A DNA stretch of 64,000 nt from Fragilariopsis cylindrus CCMP1102. Lineage: Eukaryota; Bacillariophyta; Bacillariophyceae; Bacillariales; Bacillariaceae. The notes beneath the pieces were generated by a model. That model saw only the letters and a list, made by a program, of their open reading frames with translations. It did no database searches and was not told where the DNA came from. Within the stretch, counting starts at the first letter, position 1; each line of letters starts with the position of its first letter. The DNA lies in contig FMBT01000294.1 of the NCBI GenBank assembly GCA_900095095.1, forward strand, positions 372,001-436,000, given 5' to 3'. This document shows, one piece after another, positions 9,862-20,100 of this stretch. The position numbers and the translations under genes were made by a program.

Positions 9862-12800
9862 TTAAAACGAAAAGGCAAGGCTCGATTTTTTTTGAATCAA
9901 TGGAAAAGCAGCCATAATACGATCGGCTACATCATCAACCAACAATTCACCCAAGGAGGGAAAGTTCGAAGTGGTGGTCCAAAGTGAGTTGGCGAAAATC
10001 TGGTTGGCAATGTCGGAAGGTGCTACGTACATCCCTCCTACCAATTCCCATTCGTTGCACAAATAATTGGAATCCAGTGGAAGCAATTCTCCATCTGGAA
10101 ACGAAATTGACAGTGAGGACTGTCCCTGCACAAGTAGGACCTCATCCACTCTATGGACATCCACAAAATGGGAATCGGAACCATTTGGAGAAAGTATACG
10201 GAAGACCTTGCACATTACATTCTCCAATATAGAATACGTCCACCATTCACGAATACGATGCTCAAAGAAGGTTTGAATTGTAGTCATGGTGCATCGCCCC
10301 GGTTCCTTACTCCACTTGAGTTCAGGGTAGCGTCCTTGGAAGAATTCCAACACACGACCACTGATGGGAGCATAATCACGAATCCAATCAGGAACACAAC
10401 CAAAATAAGACAAAACAGCAAATTGATGTTTTGCTTGCAGCGGACCCAATCCATATGTTGTATCCTGGTAAAGTTTGGAGCAGGACTCGTATACACCACT
10501 AATCGAGGCCAAATTAGGTTTGGCAGGAGCAAGAATCCAGATCCCCATTATCACAGCAAGTTTGTTCCGAGTTCTTTCAATCCAGTCAGATTCATTGGGG
10601 ATATCGGATTCTTCTGTCTCTAATTTCCTGTAGGTGTTGTATCGAAATAGGGCTAGTTTCTTCCTCTTCCCACCCGGCGAAGTGTTATTGGCATAGAAGC
10701 GATTGCGTAAACGGAGCATATTCAATGCGATAAATCGACCAATCAACCAAGGATCACCTTCAAATTGAATTCTTCCACGAACAAGTTCATCCACCGCCAG
10801 GTCGTAGAAATATGCACAGTTTGGGATAACGTCCATACAGATCAGAGAACTGATGAGCATGGGCAGTGTAAATCGAAACTTGTCGACCATACGGGACGTA
10901 GAATGCACAAATAAAGAATGAAAACCTAACCAAGGTGCAAAAATTAGATCAACAATATCATATGAGGGAGGAGCAGCAATGAAGGAGGGGTGAGTACAAC
11001 AGATAGCTTTGTTTTCATTAGGAAAAAAGAATAGAGATGCAAACGTACCTAGGGGGTTCAGGTTGCAAGGAACCGAAACATGATGCCTGTCAATAACAAT
11101 GCCTTTCTTTGTGTATACCGCTAATGTTTCCGGATCCATATGCTTGCGATCGTCCGGAAACTGCGAGTAAACTTGGAGCAATTCATCGAGCATGGGAGCA
11201 TTTTTCGCCTTTCGAAGAATTGCATCAGAAATACTTTTGCGAAAATAACCAGTCGCACCCACACGTACATCTTCCACCCATTTCGACGCACCAACAACCA
11301 ACGACAATTGATCATCATCACTGCAATCAGGATTGTTTACATCTCTGTGGGAAGCACATGGGTTTTTGGGGGAGGAGCCGTGAATGGTTGCTCCCTCAAT
11401 CTCATTCTTCTCGGCAATTGCCTCAGCGTATTCCTTACGCGCTGGATCAGCTTCGTAACATGCCCAGGGGGGGAGGTCCGGCAACTGTAAAATAGACGAC
11501 AGACCCACAAATATATGCTGGGAAAAGGCAGAATTGGTTCCTTTTAATAGGTTCGGAACGGAGGAGCCGGATTCATCACGACGCATACATGTATTGGTGG
11601 CGTACCCGTACGACACTCGTGTATGATCCTTTTGCCTGGTACATCCGTGAACATCCTTTGGATTTACTGTAGATACATGTTTGTGCATGGTGTCAAAATC
11701 CAATGAATCAATCACAGAGGCCACAGATTGTTTTTCATTCAACACCATACAAAATGAATTTTTATGGTTGCGATGATTGCGGTAGAAATGTACTGGAACA
11801 TCGGGAGCTAACGTCGTACGAAGAAATGAACTCAACTTTTCTTGACGAACTTGTAGATGGTCGATGGTGGTAAGTTGTTTGAAAGCATACACTTGACCTG
11901 CTTGGCGATCTTCAATAACATGAGCCTCATCTTCTGTGTAAGCCACCAGGTAAAGGCCTTTGGGGCAGTTGGAAGAACTCCAGAAAGCAGCATCAGCACG
12001 GTGAACTTCTGAAACTCCATCGTCAAAATCATCATCACCTGAACCCGACTCGAGTACAATCACGGACTCGTCATCGTATAAATCTTCATCAAGGTGATCA
12101 TCTTCGGAGTCATCCATACTTGAATTGTTGTTGTAATCCGAGTCGGCCGTGGATTCATTAGAGCGTGCAACAGCACCACCACCAACACGAGCAGCACCTG
12201 CACCGGGAACAAGGGAAATGTAACGAGACTGAGCCTTCAGTGTGGGGCGGCGACGAGAGGAGGTCAAATCAATGATTTCACCGTCCTCGGTACTACATTC
12301 AGAATCACTAGTCGAATTACCAGATGAATCATCATCCGAATTATCAAAAGAATCATCTGGAAAATTGTTAGATGTAGGAACGGATAATGGTGGAGATTTA
12401 CGGCGACTTGAACTTGAACCAAGGACTGTACTTGCGGTAGATAGACGGCGAGCAGAAGTAGGAACAGATAGTGGTGGAGATTTACGGCGACTTGAACTTG
12501 AACCAAGGACTGTACTTGCGGTAGATCTGGTAGATGTACGGCGACTTGAACTTGAACCAAGGACTGTACTTGCGGTAGATAGACGGCGAGCGAAAGTAGG
12601 AACAGATAGTGGTGGAGATTTACGGCGACTTGAACTTGAACCAAGGACTGTACTTGCGGTAGATAGATGGCGAGCGAAAGTAGGAACAGATAGTGGTGGA
12701 GATTTACGTCGACTTGCACCATGGACTGTACTTGCGGTAGATGTACGGCGGCGAGCGGTAGTAGGAACAGATAGTGGTGGAGATTTTCGTCGACTTGCAC

Positions 12801-14127
12801 CATGGACTGTACTTGAGGTAGATGTACGGCGGCGAGCGGTAGTAGGAACAGATAGTGGTGGAGATTTACGTCGACTTGCACCATGGACTGTACTTGCGGT
12901 AGATGTACGGCGGCGAGCGGTAGTAGGAACAGATAGTGGTGGAGATTTACGTCGACTTGCACCATGGACTGTACTTGCGGTAGATGCGGTGGATGTACAG
13001 CGAGCAGAAGCAGGTGGCTGAATTGGGGATTTTTTGCGGGGAGGTGCACCAGACAAATCACATGAAAAATCACCAGCCGAATCACATGAAAAATCACCAG
13101 TCGAATCGTCGTCATCCTCACTGTCGCCACTATATGGCGATCTGTCTTGCAAGTTGGGCATCGATCCAGCATCGTCGTCGTCATCCTCACTGTCGCCACT
13201 ATATGGCAATCTGTCTTGCAAGTCGGGCATCGATCCAGCATCGTCGTCGTCATCATCTGTATCGTCATCATCATCACCATGGTCATCATGATCAAAATCA
13301 TTGAAAGTTTCGTCATTGTTGCGACTGATTGTAGGACAGTCCTCTCTACCGAGTTTACGCACCGTACGTCTAGAGGTAGGAGAAGAAAGTGGCGGAGATT
13401 TACGGTTAGCACGGCGGCGAGCAGCACCAGGTGGCTGAGCTGGTCGAGATTTACGGCGGGTAAAATCAAAGTCTAAACTTGTGGTAGATCTACGGTGAGC
13501 AGCAGCAGCAGCAGGTGGCTGCATTGGGGGAGGTTTGCGGCGAGCAACACCATGGGATTGAGTTGAAGTGGAAATAGGAGAACCAAGATAAGATTGACCA
13601 ATTTGGTGGAATGGTGGTAATGAATCAATAAGGTCTTGTCTGGGTAGGTGCCGGTTGCGGCGGGCTGGGTGAAGTTCCGGTGAGGAAGTAAAAATTGAAT
13701 TGGATGAGATTGAAGACCCAGCATACGTTGTATCGTAGAATGACATATCATTATTCTGTTCATCACGTTGTTCAATGGTGGGTTGGATGTTGTGACGCTG
13801 GTACAACAGTAAATCAGGATTGTTGACAGAGTTAGAATCAAACGGATTAACGGCTTGTTTGATGTCTCGGTGGCGACTGGAAATAGATGGGTAGTGTTGA
13901 TGGTGATAGGAAGTACGGCGGTAATGAGGAGAAGCAGAAGAAGGGGTAGTAGGAAGTGACATCATACTGTCATGGTCAAGGTGATACCGAGTATCGTAGG
14001 GCAATTCTGGGGCGGTCGAATCCGAAGTAGGCATCCCCTTCGAAGAAGGAGCGGTACTTCGACGTTGACGACCCAGAGATTGGCGCCGAGAGCTTGACTT
14101 AGTGTGCTTGTGTTGTTTCCTTAACAT
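9862..14127 (-). CDS. Unrecognised 1421-aa protein with RRKSPPLSVPT repeats
   Basis: This is an intron-free frame with an ATG at 14127 and a stop at 9862. The N-terminal half is disordered and basic, with many RRKSP motifs. Two acidic repeats of the form DDDDDAGSMPxLQDRxPYSGDSE follow, and then seven copies of RRKSPPLSVPT separated by Ser/Thr/Arg linkers. A second acidic zone precedes the last 700 residues or so. That last part is globular, begins near KGLYLVAYTEDEAHVIEDRQ and shows no low complexity. It contains no motif I recognise: no DDE or YREC catalytic set, no helicase P-loop and no polymerase motif. It converges on the small ORFs ending at 9808. It may be phosphorylated at SP sites, which is an inference from sequence. 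Length and a clean frame make it very likely coding. Confidence 0.75.
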   Translation of the reverse strand: MLRKQHKHTKSSSRRQSLGRQRRSTAPSSKGMPTSDSTAPELPYDTRYHLDHDSMMSLPTTPSSASPHYRRTSYHHQHYPSISSRHRDIKQAVNPFDSNSVNNPDLLLYQRHNIQPTIEQRDEQNNDMSFYDTTYAGSSISSNSIFTSSPELHPARRNRHLPRQDLIDSLPPFHQIGQSYLGSPISTSTQSHGVARRKPPPMQPPAAAAAHRRSTTSLDFDFTRRKSRPAQPPGAARRRANRKSPPLSSPTSRRTVRKLGREDCPTISRNNDETFNDFDHDDHGDDDDDTDDDDDDAGSMPDLQDRLPYSGDSEDDDDDAGSMPNLQDRSPYSGDSEDDDDSTGDFSCDSAGDFSCDLSGAPPRKKSPIQPPASARCTSTASTASTVHGASRRKSPPLSVPTTARRRTSTASTVHGASRRKSPPLSVPTTARRRTSTSSTVHGASRRKSPPLSVPTTARRRTSTASTVHGASRRKSPPLSVPTFARHLSTASTVLGSSSSRRKSPPLSVPTFARRLSTASTVLGSSSSRRTSTRSTASTVLGSSSSRRKSPPLSVPTSARRLSTASTVLGSSSSRRKSPPLSVPTSNNFPDDSFDNSDDDSSGNSTSDSECSTEDGEIIDLTSSRRRPTLKAQSRYISLVPGAGAARVGGGAVARSNESTADSDYNNNSSMDDSEDDHLDEDLYDDESVIVLESGSGDDDFDDGVSEVHRADAAFWSSSNCPKGLYLVAYTEDEAHVIEDRQAGQVYAFKQLTTIDHLQVRQEKLSSFLRTTLAPDVPVHFYRNHRNHKNSFCMVLNEKQSVASVIDSLDFDTMHKHVSTVNPKDVHGCTRQKDHTRVSYGYATNTCMRRDESGSSVPNLLKGTNSAFSQHIFVGLSSILQLPDLPPWACYEADPARKEYAEAIAEKNEIEGATIHGSSPKNPCASHRDVNNPDCSDDDQLSLVVGASKWVEDVRVGATGYFRKSISDAILRKAKNAPMLDELLQVYSQFPDDRKHMDPETLAVYTKKGIVIDRHHVSVPCNLNPLGTFASLFFFPNENKAICCTHPSFIAAPPSYDIVDLIFAPWLGFHSLFVHSTSRMVDKFRFTLPMLISSLICMDVIPNCAYFYDLAVDELVRGRIQFEGDPWLIGRFIALNMLRLRNRFYANNTSPGGKRKKLALFRYNTYRKLETEESDIPNESDWIERTRNKLAVIMGIWILAPAKPNLASISGVYESCSKLYQDTTYGLGPLQAKHQFAVLSYFGCVPDWIRDYAPISGRVLEFFQGRYPELKWSKEPGRCTMTTIQTFFEHRIREWWTYSILENVMCKVFRILSPNGSDSHFVDVHRVDEVLLVQGQSSLSISFPDGELLPLDSNYLCNEWELVGGMYVAPSDIANQIFANSLWTTTSNFPSLGELLVDDVADRIMAAFPLIQKKSSLAFSF
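12380..13010 (-). repeat. In-frame coding repeats in the 1421-aa gene
   Basis: Repeat units of about 75-110 bp encode RRKSPPLSVPT plus a variable Ser/Thr/Arg linker. There are seven copies of the 11-residue core, in two linker classes: HGAS with TTARRR, and LGSSSS with ARRLST. Long antisense and alternate-frame ORFs here are by-products of the repeat. Confidence 0.85.
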
Positions 14128-14537
14128 TGCGTTGATTGTACAGTAAATGTAAATTATGACAGTGTGAAGCGGTACCCAAAAGGAGAATCAATCGGTGTGT
14201 TTTGCGTGTAAATGTAGGAAGAAATAGTATAATGAGTGTTCACTACCCTACAAACGACGTAAAATGGGTGCACCAACTGATGAATCAAATGAATTTACAG
14301 GAAAACAGCGAAAAACAGCGAAAAACAGCGAGTTAGTTAGTTAGAGCGCACGCAGGGCGTGTGTAACGTATACATATTCACTCACTCAGTGAGGTGTCCA
14401 GTCGATCGCAGAACTCGCTTAAACAACGCGCTTGCTTAGGGTGCTAGCAAAAACACCATGGTATTTACAGGAAAACAGCGAGTAAGCGATGGAATTTACA
14501 GTACAACAGCGAGTAAGCGAGTTAGTTAGCACATCGA
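14128..14537. other. Upstream region of the 1421-aa gene
   Basis: There is no gene here. It contains three tandem copies of a 10-11-bp unit (aaaaacagcg) at about 14299-14330 and two related segments, atttacaggaaaacagcgag and atttacagtacaacagcgag, near 14462 and 14493. Confidence 0.6.
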
Positions 14538-16130
14538 TAATTATTGGTGACGGACGCGAACACATGACGTCGTCGGGAGGTTAGTTGCAAGGATATACAG
14601 GCATTTATACAGAGAATAACATACCCCCTTTGGAATTGATGCGATCGGTTCGATCATCGATAATTATTGGTGACGGACGCGAACACATGACGTCGTCGGG
14701 AGGTTAGTTGCAAGGATATACAGGCATTTATACAGCGAATAACATACCCCCTTTGGAATGGATGCAATCGGTTCGATCCTACTGATCGATCAAGAAATGA
14801 AGCTCGATTTCGAAGTAGTTATCAAAGATGTCGAGAAATAACTAGTAGTTTGCTAGTACAAACATAATTGAATGCTGTCAATCAAATGAGCAACACTTAC
14901 TCGCGTCTCGTACGGATCGATCAAGAAATGATGCTCGATTTCGAAGTAGTTATCAAAGATGTCGCAAAATAACTAGTAGTTTGCTAGTACAAACATATTT
15001 GAATGCTGTCAATCAAACGAGCAACACCAACGAATCAATAACAGATCAAGGAGACGCGTCTCGTACGGATCGATCAAGAAATGATGCTCGATTTCGAAGT
15101 AGTTATCAAAGATGTCGCAAAATAACTAGTAGTTTGCTAGTACAAACATATTTGAATGCTGTCAATCAAACGAGCAACACCAACGAATCAATAACAGATC
15201 AAGGAGACGCGTCTCGTACGGATCGATCAAGAAATGATGCTCGATTTCGAAGTAGTTATCAAAGATGTCGCAAAATAACTAGTAGTTTGCTAGTACAAAC
15301 ATAATTGAATGCTGTCAATCAAATGAGCAACACTTACTCGCGTTGTATTGGTGACGGACGCGAACACATGACGTCGTCGGGAGGTTAGTTGCAAGGAAAT
15401 ACAGGCATTTATACAGCGAATAAAATACCCCCTTTGGAATTGATGCAATCGGTTCGATCCTACTGATCGATCAAGAAATGATGCTCGATTTCGAAGTAGT
15501 TATCAAAAATGTCGATAAATAACTAGTAGTTTGCTAGTACAAACATAATTGAATGCTGTCAATCAAACGAGCAACACTTACTCGCGTTGTATTGGTGACG
15601 GACGCGAACACATGACGTCGTCGGGAGGTTAGTTGCAAGGAAATACAGGCATTTATACAGCGAATAAAATACCCCCTTTGGAATTGATGCAATCGGTTCG
15701 ATCCTACTGATCAATCAAAAAAATGACGCTCGATTTCGAAGTAGTTATCAAAAATGTCGATAAATAACTAGTAGTTTGCTAGTACAAACATAATTGAATG
15801 CTGTCAATCAAACAAGCAACACCAACGAATCAATAACAGATCAAGAAGACGCGTCTCGTACGGATCGATCAAGAAATGAAGCTCGATTTCGAAGTAGTTA
15901 TCAAAGATGTCGAGAAATAACTAGTAGTTTGCTAGTACAAACATATTTGAATGCTGTCAATCAAACGAGCAACACTTACTCGCGTTGTACTCGCGTCTCG
16001 TACTGATCTGATCGATTGAAAGAAATGAAGCTCGATTTCGAAGTAGTTATCAAAAATGTCGAGAAATAACTAGTAGTTTCCTAGTACAAACATATTTGAA
16101 TGCTGTCAATCAAACGAGCAGCACTTACAT
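14538..16130. repeat. Composite array of A (~117 bp) and B (~145 bp) units
   Basis: The A unit (ttggtgacggacgcgaacac to cggttcgatc) occurs four times, starting near 14538, 14667, 15348 and 15593. The B unit (gatcgatcaagaaatgatgc to gtcaatcaaacgagcaacac) occurs eight times, starting near 14783, 14914, 15068, 15221, 15465, 15708, 15861 and 16006. Some B units carry an insert (caacgaatcaataacagatc) that creates a 150-bp period. The order is A A B B B B A B A B B B, so blocks of A+B were duplicated as well as B alone. Frames inside the array stay open only because units of 150-156 bp keep the phase. Confidence 0.9.
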
Positions 16131-16194
16131 CAGAAACATTTAATTAGAGGCATTTTCATTTGCGTCTAATAGAAATGAACTTCTTAGTGCTAAA

Positions 16195-16470
16195 GTGATT
16201 TTTTTACTTAGGGGTTCGTGTTAATCTCAGTTCAATGTGTACAGCGAAAATTTATTATTTTGGTCCAAAATTCGTACTTTTCAAAAGTGATTTTTTTTTT
16301 ACTTAGGGGCTCGTCTTAATCTCAGTTCATTGTGTACAGCGAAAATTTATTATTTTGGTCCAAAATTCGTACTTTTCCAAAGTGATTTTTTTTTACTTAG
16401 GGGCTCGTGTTAATCTCAGTTCATTGTGTACAGCGAAAAATTCGAACTTTTCAAAAGTGATTTTTAAACT
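16195..16470. repeat. ~95-bp tandem repeat, three copies
   Basis: The units start near 16195, 16286 and 16381 with gtgatttttttacttagggg. They continue through ctcgtgttaatctcagttca and tgtacagcgaaaatttatta to a segment ending acttttcaaaag. The third copy is shortened. The array directly follows the A/B array. Confidence 0.88.
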
Positions 16471-17157
16471 AGTCTTCACAGTGCGCCTCCCTTTTCTTTT
16501 CGTGTAGAAGAAATGTAATTCTGAGTGCTTTTTCAGACCCGTGAAACAAAAATGAACAATCACGAAATGCGTTGGAAATCTTTTTGTGTCGTGTGGTGGT
16601 GTAACTGTGATTTCGCAGACACGATTGAAGGAGGAAAATAAGTCGTGAAGGGACTCTAAACTTGGCGGGGAAAAATGTATTTTTGGTGATGCATTCGGAC
16701 ATGCCCCCCAAAAACTAAGTTGGACTGCGCGCGCAGTGGACAACCCTTGAGCAACCTCGTCTCCTGAAAATAATTTGAAACCACCCTCACCCGTTTTACA
16801 GTAACGTTAGTAGTTAGTACGTAGCTAGCACACAAGAATATTGAAATCACGCCGGACTGTCAAAAAATTTGCTTCATTTTGTTTTTAGGCACGCGATCAA
16901 TTTGAAATTTGAAAAAGACGCATTATTACACACGAAATGAAATCCTCCCTGTTTTGCTGTCGTGTTGTTTGTGTTCGCTTTCTTACGGTAACAACTTAAA
17001 GCAAATAATAATTCTACAGGAGTGAGAATAGTCGACTGCCTACTCTTACTTGAACTACAGTACACTGTAGTAGAAATATATATATATAATAATATATATC
17101 ACATAGGAAATAGCTCAATAAATACAGTGCAAGTGGGCAAAATACGTCGACCCAACG
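16471..17157. other. Gene-free region upstream of separase
   Basis: About 690 bp hold no convincing gene. The antisense frames at 16393-16743 and nearby have biased, non-protein-like composition. The last 100 bp include an AT-rich run (atatatatataataatatat) that may be part of the separase promoter. Confidence 0.4.
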
Positions 17158-20100
17158 ATGATTTTAACAGAGGGTTCATCATCCGCTACTACTACGCCGA
17201 ACAAAACACCCCGGGCAGCTACTACTACTACTAATACTGGGACTAAACGCACCGGAGGTAGAAGCCGGAGAAGAAGACAGGTCACCAACAGCACCGATTC
17301 TAATGATGATGCTATCTCCTCCTTGGCCGATGAAAAGGAAAATTGTCATCATTCTGGTACTAAAGCTGGGTCTAGTAGATATAAACCGACCGCAATAAAA
17401 ACAATAAAAAGCAAGGACAAATGTAACTTTGGATTGGACGAGACGACATCCTTTGGATCTTTCGATGGGGAAAATAATACAATTGACTTGTCCTCTCTCT
17501 CACCTTGTACAACAACCAACAACCTTGATACCGCCGAAGACGTGACCAAGATATATAAAAATTGTGTTAAAGATTTCCGTCGGTCTCTAAAGAAGGTGTC
17601 AGTTTCTTCGAGTTTATGGAGAGAATTTCCGGATCTAGTAGATACATTGGTTCGTATCTCCCTTTCGAGGTCGAGCACTACCGATTCTTTGTGCCTTGAT
17701 GGACACACTTCGGCATTGTTAAGTTTCTGTAGGAAATTAATCAAGGATGTCACGGAAGCTAATACTACTAGGACACTTACTAATGATAGTACTCATCATG
17801 CAACAATAATGGCATCACAACAACAACAACAACAACAACAAGGGGAAGTTTCTGTAGAAGATAATTTCTTTGTGGCGGTTCATATTCTGCGTTCGATTGC
17901 TTTTGCATTTGCTAGTACGGCTACTGTGGAAAAGAAAGAATCGCTACTGAAACTATTTTATCATTTGATCATCACGGCTACCGAAAAGACTAACAACGAC
18001 AAGAAATGCTCGTCTTCGTCGTCATCATTTTCTATACGATCAAAATTAATCACCTTGGCAGGATATGAAGGACTATCAAAAGTCCTGTCTCATTATTCAA
18101 TGAAGCTAAAATATGGGGAAAATTACAGGATTGTGTCCTTTCAATTGGTACGGTATTCTTCCACCGATAATAGAGTTATCTTTGCGATTCCATCAAAAAG
18201 AATCGTTGATTTAAAGTCTAAGGAGTCATCATTGTTTATGTATGGAACCATGAGCGTCAGACAAGTTTCGGCTATAGCTTTGAAAACTACCCTGCACGCT
18301 GCCAAAGCAGTGTTGAGCTTTTATCCCAAATCAGATCATTCTTCCACCATAAAGAAAGATTCTCAAAAAATAATATCTCATCCATCATCCTATGGAAGTA
18401 TTGCCAGTATAATATCGGATGACGAAAATGGATTAGATCAGGTCGCGTCGGAAATCTTACAGCAGGTATACGGACCTTGGCTGATACTGTTAGCAAGTGT
18501 GAGCATAGCCGAAAGGGAGGCTGCCAAAGAAGTGATTTCGTATTCGAAAAGTGTCCATCGATTGCTTTGGGATGTGGCATCTACTTTACAATCATCTCAT
18601 TCGGGAAAAACCTGCTCCTCCGAGAGGAAGAAAATTAGGTCCGTCGAAAGAGACTGCTTAAACTTACGAAAACGTGCTATCATTCATCTATTACCACGTA
18701 CCAATATTCCTAAATTAGATCTGTTGATACGGAAAACATCATTGGAAAGTGCCAGTACTTATGCCTGGAAAGCCGCTGCTGTCTATGCCCAGCATTTATC
18801 GTCGATGTCAAACAAAACCGTGTCAGAGGATCCAGATTTTGTATGCGAATCACTTTCTAGCTTTTACTCCGACTTGGACTCGGTGTTTTTCAAACTGCTT
18901 GCGATGGACGATGTCGTACCTCTTGGATTCGTCGAATATACAGCGTATAGGTATCTCCATGGTGGACCGAAAATAAATTCGCTTCTTCCAGCTCCCGGAT
19001 TCTACGAAACGAACATGGAAAAAGATGAGATATTGAATGGTAATTATCGCATAATACTCAATATATTAGAACTTGGAATTTCTAGTAAAACTAGAATAGA
19101 AGAACATACACGCAGCTCGAGAAGAAACGCGAAAGAACAATGTCAAAATGAAGATTCAGAAGGGATTGAGATTGAAAGTACTAAAATTTCTGTTATTGAT
19201 TCAATGATTCAAGCATTTAATCATCATGTGACCACTAGACTCGACAAATTTACGGCCGATGTTCAAAGTCGAATCCTCAAAGTTTTATGCAACCTCTCGC
19301 TTCAGAAGACTTTGTTCACAGCGATGAAGTGTGATTTATCTATATCGATAACAGCAATTGGGACCGAATTGCAAGTTGGATCAAGTATTCTATCAGAATG
19401 TCTTGGACCTTTTGTATCGACCTTAATGAACAGATGTCCACAAAAGGCGCCCCAACTAGTGGATTTGATGACGGAATGTTTTCTTCGACCATTATCTCTC
19501 TACGAACAGCTTTCCGTCGTTCACGGGGCGAAAGGACACGATAGTATCTTTCGTAGAAACTTACATTTGTCAAATAATACATGCAAGAACATTTCCGGCA
19601 TACTCATCGATGGTTCTTATCCAAAAGATTTGATCCTTCCAGTAAGATGTCTGGAAAAAGTTGCAAAGGTGAGTAGTGAAAGTAACGAATTCCCATTGAA
19701 TGTATGGCAAATTTACCTGAAAGCTGAATACTAACCAATAATTTCTTTCTTATCATATGGTGCGAATATAAATATAAAGTCAATGTATCTAATAGCTAGA
19801 CAAAGAAACGAGAAATCCTTGAAAGAAGAGTCACTATTTCCGTTACTTTATTCACTGAAGATATATGGCAACCTTGACATAAAGAACAACGAGAATAAAG
19901 ATTACCAGCTATCTTCAAGACTTTTTCTTTTATCGAGTACATTCCAAATGCTAGAGAAAGTAAATGAATCCTTGTTTGTTGCTTGTTTAGTAATAAACTA
20001 TGAATCAACAAACTACCAATATAATAAATCGCCAACAATAAGATACCCTGATATACTTAACTATTTCGGTGGAAACAGTTGTGGGCTTCTTCTTCCTCCC

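Noticed and set aside
12242-13469. Long alternate-frame ORFs (259 codons on plus, 401 codons on minus) over the coding repeats of the 1421-aa gene.
   Set aside because: Both are shadows of the repetitive coding sequence; only the 1421-codon frame continues into non-repetitive, protein-like sequence.
14640-15710. ggttcgatc segments in the A units, resembling a tRNA or SINE B-box.
   Set aside because: One base is missing against the GGTTCGANTCC consensus, no matching A-box lies at the proper distance, and no cloverleaf can be drawn.
14981-16006. Open frames of 107 and 70 codons inside the A/B array (NAVNQTSNTNESITDQ repeats).
   Set aside because: They follow the DNA repeat phase exactly, change frame where unit length changes, and have no independent coding signal.
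1-16470. The unknown ORF block as an integrated virus or Polinton-like element.
   Set aside because: I saw no polymerase, integrase, packaging ATPase, protease or capsid motif and no terminal repeats bounding the block, so I leave it unclassified.
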